64,000 nucleotides of DNA from Combretum micranthum (Eukaryota > Streptophyta > Magnoliopsida > Myrtales > Combretaceae), in contig JAMXBD010004356.1 in NCBI GenBank assembly GCA_024138025.1, positions 1 through 64,000 on the forward strand, read 5' to 3'. Under the pieces are notes generated by a model that was given only the letters and a program-made list of their open reading frames with translations, had not been told where the DNA came from and searched no databases. Shown in pieces: positions 45,569 to 59,400 of the stretch (position 1 is the first letter of the stretch; the number at the start of each line of letters is the position of its first letter). A program made the position numbers and the translations under genes.

Positions 45569-47251
45569 AATAATTTTTTTTTATAAATCAAGCCTAGAGG
45601 AGCTTAACAAGTTAAGCTCGAGATTATGTATTGTTACTTCGAGATTGACTTGATCTTTAAAATCAGGCAGATGCAAGATGATATGATTAGGGGCGAGATG
45701 TTAATTAAGTTGATATTAGAATTATCTATATGTATCTGCTTACTATTATAATTTTATCACAGTTATTATGTAAGAATTTTATTAATGATTTTATCATCAT
45801 ATTTTCTAAACTAATAAGTATGAAAAAAATCATTGAAGAAATAACTAATGGCTTATTTGATATGCAATGAAATTACGATTCCTTGCAATCAAGATTCCGA
45901 CTTTAAGGTAGAATTTGATTCTATCATTAAGAAGGTTAATTAAATTACTTTTTCATCCTATATGAATTTATTGTCTTATTTATTGTAAAAGGTATATTTG
46001 ATAAATTCCAACAAAAATAATTCTTTTCCATTCCATTCTATATCTTATCTAAACAATGGACTGGATTTATCATTACTTATTGATTCGTTCCATTCATTTG
46101 GTTTCAATCCATTCTTATACAAACAATTCCTATGCACTAATGACCTGTTCACTTCGCTGAATGAAATAAGGGGGGCATGAAATTCTAATTCAAAGAGAAT
46201 ATAATAAAGTTTTAATTGTTAACTTGGTATAGAAAGTAAAACAATTAATTATTAGAGTAAAAGATAAAATATCTATAATGCCTCTGTATTTATTACAGAG
46301 AAAGAATAAATGTATAGATATTATTTTCAAGACAGGGGTGCTTATGATAAAGTTGAAAAATAGATGGCAATTCATGGTAAGAAGACATGAACTGCCATTC
46401 ATTATTTTAAGTAATAGTAATTCATTATGAGTTGTCATTCATTAATATCAGCTTCACATGGAACAAGGAATGAATGAATAACTATTCATATAAAGTGAAT
46501 AGATCATAAATGTGACATAGGAGTATTAGTACATTTGGTAAAATATTATATATATTATTCAAAAATTAATTACAAAAAAATAGAGCTAATATATGACATA
46601 ATTAGTATTATTCAAAAATGTTTTATATGATAAAATCAAAACATTTATAATATGAAGAATATTTATTATTTGTGATGTAATACAAATAAAAAAATTGTTT
46701 CCAATAATTTTTAGTTAATATAATTTAATGATAGATGAATTTAATTCTATTAGTTATTGTGAAAGAAAGAAGGGAGCTTCTAGGTTCTATCGATGGGACC
46801 GTTTAGTCAACCATCTAACTATTAAAATAAATATAGTAATTGGAATATTAACTATTTTAGTGATTCGATCACGGTTGGGTATGATGTGAGTCATTGAATA
46901 GTGACAGGACCGGTTAGTTCGTTGCGTGTGGTTATAAAAACTGCATTTTAAAAAGACCACGAAGTTGAAGTTTTAAAAATTTATAAAACTAATCAATTCT
47001 GTCTAACTTCTGTTAGCAACTACGAACATTAGCAATTGCACCTATTGAAGTAGCATAGAAAGAATTAGGTTGTATTCAAAGGGATTGGTGGCATCTATCA
47101 TACTCATATTTCATCCATTATCTAGCCAAAGGTAAACTTAGAAAAATAATGAAAACAGAAGCTATGTTAGTGTTAAAGATATTCACAAATGTTCTCAGGG
47201 CAAAATTAGGAATCAGTTTGCAACGATGCAAGACGATTGCCCAGGATTTGC
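45569..47251. other. Unassigned sequence between MITE and the short LTR element
   Basis: AT-rich, no recognisable gene. A weak pair of ends (CTGTTCACTTCGCTGAATG near 46145 and the complement of ATTCATATAAAGTGAAT near 46500) might mark a small inverted-repeat element, but the match is poor. Nothing else was identified. Confidence 0.3.
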
Positions 47252-47503
47252 TTCACCAACTCCTTATCATATGATTCCTTAACAAAACTTAAAGAGAGAT
47301 GTATGCTGGAGAATTTGCACTATTCACTTGGGTAAACTAAAATCTCTCTCAAGGTCAATAGTTATAGATCTAGATGCTAGATCTGCATAAAGCTTAAGAA
47401 TCATTTGTTTTTAAAACCAACTCAATGAATTTCAAAACAAGTGATAGAAAGTTTCACCATCTTTCTCTCAAGATAATTTAGGATCAACTCCATTAGTAGC
47501 TAT

Positions 47504-50500
47504 TTTCACGCCCCGAAGGGTATCCTAAACGTGGCAATCCGCCGTACACAATATTAAAGCCTAGGAATGACCATCGCAGTCATGCGAAGGCTTCCATACT
47601 ATGTACAAGGCATCAACACATAGAGGAGACACATTGGAGAGATACATTTTATATTGATACACTTGAGTAACAATGTAAAGGAAATACCACTTACTATACT
47701 TCAGATACAAATCACAATACTTCATATACGAATCACTATACTTCAAAATACAAATCATTAAACTTCAATTACATTCATCTACAGACTTCCCTACATAAAC
47801 TATTACAAGGCAAACATGAAACCTAGCTAATAACTTTAAGCATTCTTATTCCTTATCGAATCTCGTAGTCATTCTCGGTTCCAACCATTTCGATCCCACT
47901 TTGTGTTCTTGAGATAACCTGTTCATTCAAATATCTATTAGGGTATAAGCTACACTAGCTTAGTGAGAATTCCCTTAATTCCGTACCATAACAAGCAAGT
48001 TATAATCACTCATATGCTATGCATGAACAAACACGAGTAAAGCAATTATGCATGGGTATCCGGAACCCACACAGAACGGATTTACGCCTTCGTATCTTAG
48101 GTTAGGAATGGTATTGAAGTCTACACGACTGCTGCTAGTCCCCAAGCCCTCGGCTCATAGCACTCGACTCGGCTAGGCTCATCTAAGGAATGCATCCATA
48201 TGAGCCTTAGTATCCATGAATGAGCTCTGGCACCGGTCTCGTTATCCAAACGAGTTATCAACGGACCATACCGATCGACCTGCGTAGGAGTAGCATGCTA
48301 CCAAATGCAATATGTCTGATGCAATGCATGACCAATTTAATTTTTTGCTTAGGTTAAAATATTCATACATCCTTTAGAGTGACCAACTAATATCATGCAT
48401 ATAACAGAAATAATATGAACAGTGAGGTTATCCAATCAAATCGTGGTTTCAATATGCTTTAGTATTCTTTGGCATACATTCATCACAATCTCATCATATA
48501 TCCCATCCCCATTCATATCGATTTTTATCTTGTTCCTATAATTCTAATGACGACTAGCTACAAGCACAAACAAGGTAACAAAATAAGGAGAAAACTCACT
48601 CAGCCATTGGATCACCGGTCTTTTAGTAATAGTAATTCGGTGGTAGAGAATCGTCGATTTCGGGATCCCCTAAAAAGGAAGAAATACTCTAATAAGTATT
48701 TCAACTCAAACTAATCCAAACGATCTTATAAAACTATCAAATTCGCAATTCTCGTCATAAGCGGAAATTCCAACTTAAAATGGCCATAACTTGGTCATTT
48801 TAACTCGGAATCTCGTAAATTATATATCGATTTCTATTTACTTCGAAAGATCTATCTATTTATAATATTATATTTAAGTTTTGAAAACTTTGAAGCTTCG
48901 AAAATGTCAGATCATATTAGGACAGTAGCAAACTTCAATTCCAAAAAATAGTTTTGTAAATGTTTGAAATGTTCCTACTATATAGATTAGCTATACATGC
49001 AATATGAATGATTTCCTAACATGAATAACATGAGATGACTTAATGTATGCATGTTCTTGATGATTTTTGCTAAAAGAAATTTTATAACTTTTTATTTTGC
49101 AAGACCATAATAACAACTACTTATGAAAAATCTATTTTTCTAACTTTGATCATTTCCATTTGTTTTGGATTTATTACTTAAGAAAATATAATTATTTTTG
49201 TTAAAATTGAGTCTTCATTATATATATTACTTATGACCTTCATTTCTAATAAAAATTTCCATTTTACACTTTGTAAACATGTTTTCAAGTGGGGTTGATT
49301 CCAAAATCCGAATTTTGTAAAAATTAGTTTTTGAGTGATTTCTTTAGGTAAAAATCATTTGATATTTAGGAAATTAAGGCTCAATCATACATAACCACTA
49401 AGGACATCATTCTTGCACAAAAATTTACATTTTACACTTTGCAAATATGTTTTCCATATGATTTACTCAAAAATCCGAATTTTAGAAATTCACTTTTTGA
49501 ATGGTTCCTTTGGGAAAAACTTGTGCGAGGCATTAAAATTTAAGACTTTATGGTACCTATTACTTAAGGACTCCATTCATTACATAAAACTTTCATTTTG
49601 AGCTTGGATAATAGGTGTTCTTATGGCCTTCATTCAAAATTACGAATTTCACAAATTGACTACTAACTCAAAATTTCCCATCTTGATTCTATTTTTTGTT
49701 TTATACATTAATCTCATCAAAACTCATTTCAACTTATAAAAATCACGCTTAATGATACTTATTACCTATACCCTTCATTTTTCGCATAAAACATGAGTTT
49801 TGGAGTTGATAAATGGGTTTTAAAAATTGGTCTTGGTGAGATCCGAATTGACAATTTATTTTTGGACATTCTTTTTGATAAAACCTATCTAAACTTATGA
49901 AATCCATTCCTTACATATTATATCCTAGGAGCCTTTCATATCTTAAATAAAAACTTCATTTTTGAGTTGGAAAACATGTTTTTAAAATATGTCTTGACCA
50001 AAATCGAAAATGAGATTTTTATTTTGAAAATCACCTTTGATTCTTGTAAAAAAGAAGTCTTGATGATATACATACATTAAGCCTTCATTATCTTAAGTAA
50101 AAATTACATTTTGACACTTGGAAAGCGGTTTTTAAATAGGGTCTTGCCAAAATACGAATTTCACAATTTTTGTTCAAGTTCAAATCTAAGATCTACACAT
50201 AATATGAACATACATCTAAATGAAACCCATGATAATAAACTTTAAACTCATAGATCTAAACTTTGCTCATCAAAATCACTCATTTATGTTATCTATACCT
50301 AAGCCTTCATTTTAAATGAAAAATACACATTTTGAAGTTAAAACAACTTTCCTAAATATGGTTCTATTTTCATCCGAATTTTCAAAAATGATTTTTGTTG
50401 AAAATAAAATAGATCTTGAGTTTTCTAAAACATTCTTACTATCATCATGTCACTACAAGTTGTTCATGATCAAAAACAAAAATCTAATGTATTTATGAAC

Positions 50501-52543
50501 TCAAAACACTAGATCTAGTTTACTACACTAGTTTTAAATGCATGAATCACTAAGATAGACATGTGGATGATGGATCTATGCATAAATCATAAGAAATAAC
50601 AAAAATAACAACTTAAATATAAGATCTATGGCATAAACGAAAATCAAAGCTAAAAGTTAGATCTACAAAATATAATAACTTTAAATAAGAAAATAATAAT
50701 AATACAAGATAGTAATAATGGAGAAGAGGAGTGTTTATTTTTGGCATCATCATCCTAAGTTTTTAAGCTTATGGAAGGTCATTTGACATGTAACCTTCAT
50801 TACACTTTCCTATATCACTTATAGAAGCTTTAAGAAGAAGATTTGCTTAAAAATCTTCAAGAAATATGGGTGGGAGCTAATAAAAGAAGTGGGGGCAGCT
50901 TGTTTCTTGAAGAACAAAGCAAGAAGAAGAAGAAAAGAGAGGGAAAAAAAGAGAGAGAAAAGCTAAGGAATGAAAAAGACAAGATGAGTAAGTGAAGAGA
51001 GAGAGAAAATGAGTGTATTAATGAATGAAAAGAGAAAGAAAAAAAATAAAACAAAGGTAGAAATTTGGGGGCTGTCCACGTGAAAGAGAGAGAGAAGAGA
51101 GAGGGTTTGTTTGAATTTTTGACTTAAAATTGAATTGTGTAATAAATATATAGTGTAGCTTCTTTAAGAAGGAGTGGAATATAATTAATTTGTCAAAATG
51201 GAGTAAATTAAAGGATAATGCAGCCATAAAGGAGTCAAAATTTGCCATGAATTGTGGGACAAAGTGTAGAAAAATTGAAGTGAAAAGGAAGTGATATGTG
51301 TAAGGTGTACTTAAAAGTATGGGTTGTAAAAGTACTTTCTTAATAAAAATAAAAGAAAATAAAATAAAATTAGAAAATTTATTCCAAATATTTGTAGCAG
51401 ATTTTTCATAATTAAAATTAAATAATTATTTGAATTATTTCAGTATTTTAACAAATATGTTACCGATATGACCAAAATACGTGAATATGGGTTATAAATG
51501 ATATTTTTATAACCCAAAAAATTCTAAAAAATTATTTTATGAAAATAAAAATATATTTAAAATATTTTTCAATTATTAAATTAATTTATTTTATTTTTAA
51601 TATCGGGTCTTAAATAGAATCTGATCCTATAAAAACCCGATCTAACTAAATTTTAGAAAAACAAAATTTTTCATAATATATAAAATATTTATCGAAATAT
51701 ATAAGGCTTTATAAGAATGATAAAATTGTGTAATGAAATAAAGTGAAAGTACAAAAGACTAATTAATTACCGGTAGTAATGAAAATACGATAAAAAGGTT
51801 ATAACTGTAACTTTTATAACCCAAAAAATTATATAACTGATATATTTGGAAATCTTATGAAATTACGAGTCTAACAGTACTAATGGTATATTTTTGATAT
51901 CTCGAACCCCGTGACACGTTTTTCGAAGTTTGTATCCGAACGGGTTCGAAATAGGTCAAAAATTTACCAATTTGATATTTTTAAACAAATTTATATTACT
52001 ACGTGCTATTCTACATATTTAAACTACACCTCGGTCTCTAGGATTAAGGGTGCTAGATTGCCGGACTTAAGCTATTGTATTCCGGTTAGGGTTTCCAGGT
52101 GATTTTTCCGGTTTAGATCCTTCCCAATTTGGAAACTGATATTTTATGTTTATACAACATATTTAATTTGAGAAATTTATTTTAAATTTCATTTTTGTAA
52201 GTATTTAATATCTTTTAACGTTTTCGGAATTCTTGAATTGGGTTTCATTTCCGAAAGTTAATCATTATTTACTTTTTAATAATTTGTTTTTGGGGTCTAT
52301 GTTACCCGATTTTATAAGTCAGAGTTACGTATGGAATTTGTCGTACGTAGTGGTTTTGGAATTGAAGTATGATGAGCTCTTATTTTGTTTTTAAGGATTT
52401 TAATTTTTCTCAAGATTCGGAAATTTATGGATTCGCTCGTGTTTTTGGACTAGTTAAAATTCGGTTTTACTTTGGAGTGATTTTTAGGGTTTATTTTCGA
52501 AGTTCATCTTCAAATTATTTACTAAAATTTTTCGGGGCTTACA
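47504..52543 (-). mobile_element. L5 solo LTR, copy 4 (5,040 bp)
   Basis: Starts TTTCACGCCCCGAAGGG (TG changed to TT) and ends GGGGCTTACA. GCTAT flanks both sides (47499-47503 and 52544-52548), a perfect target duplication, so it is a complete solo LTR. It is inserted in the 3' LTR of the short element. It has seven internal modules (49306-50374) and a CACGTG box at 51077. No coding capacity. Confidence 0.92.
51077..51082. promoter_or_regulatory. CACGTG box in L5 copy 4
   Basis: G-box in the context CTGTCCACGTGAAAGAGAG, equivalent to those at 14958, 22444 and 57900. Confidence 0.45.
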
Positions 52544-53679
52544 GCTATAGATCTATTCAAAAGAATGACCTTTCAAACTATTCAATTGAAATTAAACATG
52601 AATCTAATAGGTGCATCACATAATTAGACCCACGAAATAAAATCAAGCTACTAATTACAAATACCTAGATAATATTTAATTGAAGCGCATTTCAAGTCAC
52701 ATGAATCAAGATTTGGGTTCATAAACCCTAAGCTGTAGGAGATGATTTCTCCATGGATTTAGAATTTAAGAACGAATTCTAAAGAAATAAAATGGAATTA
52801 AAGAACATTTCAATTAAGAACAGTCTTGGAAAAATTACAAACAATGGGTTAAAATGATTTTACCTAGGAAACTTTAAGACTTCTAAATCAAGAAGAAATA
52901 GGTTCTTTCGCCTTAGAATTCTCTTTCTCTATTCTATGTTAGGGAAATTTATTACATATGCTATACTTCTCTGATCACATGCCTCTTTACGCTTATTTAT
53001 AGGCTTCGGGCACAAAAGTCATGATGATTTTACTTTATTGCTAACGTGGCAAATTTTTTATAACGGAATTCATTTTCTTTCTTCATGCACGTGTCTTCAT
53101 TGCTTGCTTACACATTCGCTTGTCGCAGGATAGGTCGACTGCTCGAGTATTACATTGAATTCAAGGCTCGACCTCAGCTTTAGCATTGTATCAAAAACGC
53201 ATGAGTTTTTATCCACCTTTCCATCAAGGGGTAACTTGAGGATGTTTAGGGCTCAAGACTTGAGGTGTGACTTAAGTCAAACAAAGGTCTGGTCTTCATT
53301 CAGTAACTGTGCGAGTCAAATTTAAGGCTCGACAATGCAACACCACAAAAGTTGTTCTTCATAATCTAATGTTCAATCTCCTTAAATTGTTTGTTGAAGG
53401 TCACATTGAGGGCTCGATCTAGAGCATGAAAGACCAATTTTCTTAACATTTAGGCCTCAATAGCAGCTTTTCCAAGGCTCGATAGTTCTATTTCTTGACT
53501 TTTTTACTGTTTTACTCCAAATTTGATTATAAATATTTTAATTCTTCTTCTTTTGATTTAAGGAGCTATAAGACATCATTTAAACATTAAGAAACATCAT
53601 ATTCATACAAATTTATACAAAAATACATCAATTGAAGCTCAAATTCCTATGAATAGAATAGAGTAAATTAGACTTATTA

Positions 53680-54625
53680 AATTCCCCACACTTAAGCCTT
53701 TGCTTGTCCTCAAGCAAACATTATTCTAACTAAGCAAGGCTTTTTCAAATAGGAAGATAAATCATAAATGGAAATTGACCATATCCTATTAAGTTCAAAT
53801 CACCTCAGCACTTAAATGTTCAATCATTCCTTTTTACTGTGCTAAAATTACTTCTATTAAAATCACAGATCTTATCTATGTAAATCGGCCTTTACCCTCA
53901 TTGTTTAATTAAGAATTCTAAAGCAAAAATTATTCAAAAGATCAATTAGAGTAAGAAAGAAACTCAAACAACTTTATCCCCTTATACATATAAGTATGCA
54001 ACTCTTAGTCATCTCTTTATGCATCATGATCAAAGATAAAGACATATACATCAGTTCATTCCCTAAATCTTCTTCCTTATTTGTGGTTTTTTTATTTTAT
54101 TTATGTATTTCAAAGCTTTAGAGGGGAACTTTTTTGCCTTCTCTTTACATTTCCTTTGGATGGGTTTCTACTTGTTTCTTTTCGTTTTTTTTTTTTTCTT
54201 TTATCATGACTCATTTAAAATTGAAAGAGGGGTCAAGAAATTGCTCTTCTAATGGACCAACCCATGCCTATTTCAATACTAAGCACATGGTTTCTTACAT
54301 TTCTCAATTTTTTTTTTTTTTGTTTTGGTTATATAAAGCACAAGGAAAAATTATCAAGTTGTGATCATCACTTGAATCTTCATTAGAGATTGCACGACTC
54401 TCAAAATGACTAAAGTGAAAGGCATATAGATCATTTAAGCCTTTATAAGAAAATTGAGTAACCTTACTAAGGAGCTTAAACTAATTCTAACTCTAAATTT
54501 ATAAATTAAATAATAAGTAAAACTACTCCACATGGATACTGTAAAGTGATTTATACAAAGTAAAGCCAACTTAATTGAATGATGATGTTCATTGATTGCT
54601 CTGTTGAGTTAATTGGTAATTTCAT
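53680..54625 (-). other. Interior of the short LTR element
   Basis: Noncoding. It contains the purine tract (minus strand AAGTGTGGGGAAT, 53681-53693) used to prime second-strand DNA, and two poly-T runs (54187-54199 and 54308-54320). A 76-codon open frame at 54134-54364 has low complexity and no recognised domain. Confidence 0.6.
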
Positions 54626-56012
54626 TTCACCAACTCCTTATTATATGATTTCTTAATAAAACTCAAAGAGAAATGTATGCTTGAGAATTTGCACTGTGGG
54701 ATTCACTTAGGTAAACTAAAGCCTCTCTTAAGGTCAATAGTTCTAGATCTAGATGCTAAATCTGCATAAAGCTTAAGAATCCTTTATTTTTAAAACCAAC
54801 TCAATGAATTTCAAAACAAGTGACAGAAAGTTTTACCATCCCTCTTTCAAGGTAATTTAGGATCAACTCCATTAGTAGCCACATATCTATTCAAAAAAAT
54901 GACCTTTCGGCCTATTCAATTGAAACTAAACATGAATCTAATAAGTGCACCACACAATTATGAATGAGAATAAAATCAAGTTATTAATTATAAATACCCA
55001 GTCGATATTTGATTTAAAGTGCATTTGATATCATATGAATTAGGATTTGGATTCATAAACTCTAAGCTGTAGGAGATTATTTCTCCATGGATTTAGAAAT
55101 TTGGAACGAATTCTAAAAAAATAATATAGAATTAAAGAATATTTCAATTAAGAACAGAGCATTGCAAAAATTACAAATAATGGGTTATAGTAATTTTACC
55201 TAGAAAACTTCGACACTTCTAAAACAAGAAGAAATGAATTCTTTCGCCTTATAATTCTCTTTCTATATTCTATGTTATAGAAATTTTTTACATATTCGAC
55301 ATGACTGCGATTGAATGCTTCTGTACAATTATTTATAGGCTCAGGCCACAAAAATTATGACGATTTTATTGCTGACATGGTGGATTCTTTTATAACGGAA
55401 TTCATTTTCTTTCTTCATGCGCATGTCTTCATCGCTTGCTCATACATACGCTTGTTGTGGGATAGGTGGAGTGCTCGAGTATTGCATTGAATTCAGGGCT
55501 TGACCTCAGCTTCAGCACTTTGTAAAAAAATGCGTAAGTTTTTGTCCATCTTTCCATCGATGGGTAAATTAAGGACGTATAGGGATCGAGACTTGAGGTG
55601 TGACTTAAGTCAAACAAAGATCTAGTCTTCATTTAGCAATTATTGTGTGTCAGATTAAGGGCTCAACAATGTAACATGACAGAAGTTGTTCTTTATAATA
55701 CTGGGCTTCCCTCAAATCATTCGATCAGGTTTATGTCAAGGGCTCAATCTAGGGTGTAACAGACCAATTTGCTAACATTTAAGATTCGATAACTGCTTTT
55801 CTAGGGCTCGATAGTTCTATTTCTTGCTTTTTTTGCTATTTTGCTCCAAATATGATTTTAAACATTTTAATTCTTCTTCTTTTGATTCAAGGAGCTATAA
55901 AACATCATTTTAACATGAAAAACACTTTATTCATAGGAATTGATCTAAAAATACATCAATTTAAGCCCAAATTCATATGAATAGAATAGAATAGAATAAA
56001 GTAGACTTATCA
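54626..56012 (-). mobile_element. 5' LTR of the short element (1,387 bp)
   Basis: An uninterrupted copy ending GACTTATCA at 56012 (sense start TGATAAGTC). It aligns with the split copy; differences are scattered substitutions and short indels, by eye above 80 percent identity, so the insertion is fairly old. Confidence 0.75.
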
Positions 56013-56437
56013 AGTAGAATTTTCCAAGAAAGGAAGTTTGAAAAGAAGGAGAGGGAAAAAGACAATATAATAAATGCATGTTGAGAAAGGAAAAGAACAC
56101 TAATGAGATTTGAACTCATGACCTCCTGGATGGAAAAAAGTACCTAACCACTAATCTACTTATATGTTTATGTCATTGTTTTATTATTTATAACATATAT
56201 AATATATCATTTTTTTCTTTTTTAAAAAATCAAAATTTTCTAAGTTTGTGTTTGAGAGGGGGGGAAGGGTGCAACATCAACCCCCTCCTAGATCCGTCCT
56301 TGCTTAAAATCTTAAGCGAGCTAAGTTTGAGCATTAAAAATTTGAATTGAGCTTGAGCCCGGGCTTGAAATTAGGACGAGCTCAAGCTTAATACTCTATT
56401 ATTTCTACTCACTTGACTCATTTGTAGCCCTATTTAT
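56013..56437. other. Noncoding spacer with a possible DNA-transposon end
   Basis: No gene seen. It holds the tRNA-like segment at 56105-56159 and, near 56256-56300, GGGGGGGAAGGGTGCAACATC followed by CCCCCTCCTAGATCCGTCC, a GC-rich inverted pair often seen at the ends of plant elements. Lineage not determined. Confidence 0.35.
56105..56159 (-). other. tRNA-like Pol III promoter segment (possible SINE head)
   Basis: On the minus strand an A-box-like TTAGTGGTTAGGTA (about 56142-56155) precedes a B-box-like GAGTTCAAATCTC (56105-56117) with GGAGGTCATGAG between, the layout of a tRNA-derived SINE head. No clear SINE tail or target duplication was found, so it could also be part of another element. 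Confidence 0.45.
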
Positions 56438-59400
56438 TGTAAGCACCGGAAAATTTCAGTAAATAATTTTAAGATGAACTTCGAAAATAAACCCTAAAAA
56501 TCACTCCAAATTAAAACCGAATTTTGACAAGTCCTAAACCATGAATGAATCCAAAAATTTCTTAATCATGAGAAAATGAAAATCCTCGAAAATAAAATAA
56601 GAACTCAGTGGTCTTCAAATTCAAAACCACTACGTACGAAAAATTTCATATTTAACTCCGACTTATAAAAACGGGTAATATAAAGCCCAAAAACAAATTA
56701 TTAAAAAAGTAAATAACGATTAACTTTCGAAAATGAAACCCAATTCAAAAATTCCGAAAACGTTAAAAGATAATAAATACTTACGAAAAATAAAATTTAA
56801 AATAAACTTCTCAAATTAAATATGCTGTATGAACATAAATATCAGTTTCCAAATTGGCAAAGGTCTAAACCGAAAAATCACCCGGAAACCCTAACCGGAA
56901 TACAATAGTGTAAGTCCGGCAATCTAGTGCCCCTAACCCTAGAGGCCGAGATGTAGTTTAAATATATAGAATAGCTCATAGTAATATAAGTTTGTGTAAA
57001 AATATCAGATTGGTAAATTTTTGACCTATTTCGAACCCGTTCGGATACAGACTTCGAAAAGCGTGTCCTGGGCTCGAGATATCAAAAATATACCAATAGT
57101 ACCGTTAGACTCGTAATTTCATAAGATTTCTAAATATATCAGTTATATAATTTTTCGGGTTATAAAAGTTACAGTTATAACCTTTTTATCGTATTTCCAT
57201 TATTACCGGTAATTGAGTCGTCTTTTGCACTATTCATTTTTATTTCATTACAAAATTTTATTATTCTTATAAAGCCTTATATTTTTAGATAAATATTTTA
57301 TATATTATAGAAAATTTTGTTTTTCTAAAATTTAGTTAGTTCGGGCTTTTACGGGATCAGATTCTGTTTAAGACCCGATACTAAAAATAAAATAAATTAA
57401 TTTAATAATTTAAAAATATTTGAAAAATATTTATATTTTCATAAAATAATTTTTTAGAATTTTTCGGGTTATAAAAATATCATTTATAGCCCATATTCGC
57501 GTATTTCGATCATACCGGTAACATATTTGTTGAAATACTAAAATAATTCAATTAATTATTTAATTTTATTTATGAAAATTCTGCTACTCCTTTAAAAATA
57601 TTTTTCTTAATTTTATTTATATATTTTCCCAATAAAAAGTACTTTTTCAACCCATACTTTAAGTACACTTCATTTGTCACTTCTACACATTAATCAAGTT
57701 TTCTTTCACTCATTTCACACTCCATTTCCCCACAATGGCAGCTGACCACACCCCTAATAATAGCCTCTTTTCTTTTATTTTAATTATTTATTTAATGATT
57801 TAAAGCCTCTTTTAGTTAGCACATTAAATGATGCAAGTTACATTTTCAAATTTCAAGTTACAAGGCAATGTAACCTCTCTCTTTCCCTCACTCAAAATTC
57901 ACGTGAAACACCCCCAAAAATTCTGCTCTTGTTTTATTTTTTTTCTTTTTCATTTAATACCCTCCTCTCTCTCCACTTAATGCCTTTCATTTATTCCTTT
58001 TCATTCATTTGAAACCCTATCTCTTTTACTCCCTCTTTTCCTCTCTTTCTTTCTTCTTCTTTCTCTTGTTCTTACAAAAACCTTGCTGCCCCTATTTTTT
58101 TTTTGGAGCTCCACACATATTTCTTGAAGATTTCTTAAGTAAACCTTCTTTTTAAGCCTCCATAGGTGATATAGGTAAAGTATAATGAGAGTTTCATGCA
58201 TCAAATGACATTCCATTAGCTTAAAAGCTAAGGATGATGATGCCAAAAATGAAACACTCCTCTTCTCCATTATTATTATCTTGTATTGTTATTATTTTCT
58301 TGTTTAAAGTTGTTATATTTTGTAGATCTAACTTTTTGTAGCTTTGATTTTTGTTTATGCCATAGATCTTGCTATTTAAGTTATTATTCTTGTTATTACT
58401 TATGACCTATGCATATATTCCTCATTCACATGTGTTCATGCATTTAAAACTAGTTTAGAAAACTAGATCTAGAGTTTTGAGTTCATAAGATGCATTAGAC
58501 TTTGTTTTATGTTCATGGATGACTTGTAATAGCATGATGATGGTAGGAAAGTTGTAGGAAACTCAAGATCTATTTTACTTTCAACAAAAACAACTTTTGA
58601 AAATTCGGATGAAAATGGAACCATATTTAGAAAAGTGGTTTTTCAACTTCAAAATGTGTATTTTTCATTTAAAATGAAGGGCTTAGGGTATAGATAACAT
58701 AAATGAGTAATTTTGATGAGCAAAGTTTAGATCTATGAGTTTAAAGTTTGTTTTCATGGGTTTCATCTAGGTGTATGTTCATATTATGTGTAGATCTTAG
58801 ATTTGAACTTGAACAAAATTTGTGAAATTCGTATTTTGGCAAGACCAATATTTAAAAACCACTTTCCAAGTGTCAAAATGTAATTTTTGCTTAAGAAAAT
58901 GAAGGCTTAATATATGTATATCATCAAGACTTCTTTTTACAAGAATCAAAAGTGATTTTCAAAATAAAAATTCTATTTTCGGATTTTGGCCAAGGCCTAT
59001 TTTAAAAACATGTTTACCAACTCAAAAATGAAGTTTTTATTTAAGAAATGAAAGGCTCTTAGGATAGGATATGTAAGGAATGGATTTTCATGAGCTTAGA
59101 TAGATTTTATCAAAAGATATAACAAAAAAATGGATTTTGTAAATTCGGATTCCAACCAAGACCAATTTTTAGAACCCATGTATCAACTCCAAAACTCATG
59201 TTTTATGTGAAAAATGAAGTATATAGGTAATAGGTATCATTAAGTAGTGATTTTTATAAGTTGAAAGGAGTTTTGATGAGATTAAAGTGTAAAACAAGAA
59301 GTAGAAGCAAGATGGAAAATTTTAAGTTAGTAGTCAATTTGTGAAATTCGTAATTTTGAATGAAGGCCATAAGAACACCTAGTATTCAAGCTCAAAATGA

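Larger units (their letters stand above)
47252..53679 (-). mobile_element. 3' LTR of the short element (split by L5 copy 4)
   Basis: Pieces 47252-47503 and 52549-53679 total about 1,383 bp and align in order with 54626-56012, from TTCACCAACTCCTTAT to GACTTATTA. Sense start would be TAATAAGTC, where the other LTR has TGATAAGTC. Confidence 0.75.
47252..56012 (-). mobile_element. Short non-autonomous LTR element (~3.7 kb net)
   Basis: Two direct repeats of ~1.385 kb flank a 946-bp noncoding interior. Next to the left copy the minus strand has a purine tract (AAGTGTGGGGAAT) immediately before the LTR start, preceded by GAGGACAAGCAAAGG, as in many plant gypsy elements. This sets the direction as minus. 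No gag or pol is present. The primer site is not recognisable and no target duplication was found. The left copy is split by L5 copy 4. Confidence 0.72.

Noticed and set aside
46140..46510. Small inverted-repeat transposon
   Set aside because: The two ends match at only scattered bases and no target duplication was found.
44607..52102. Similar short open frames with SVSERVRNRSKTYQFDIF-type residues in L5 copies 3 and 4
   Set aside because: They are on the antisense strand of homologous LTR DNA, so similarity reflects shared nucleotides; frames differ in length and are not open in copies 1 and 2.
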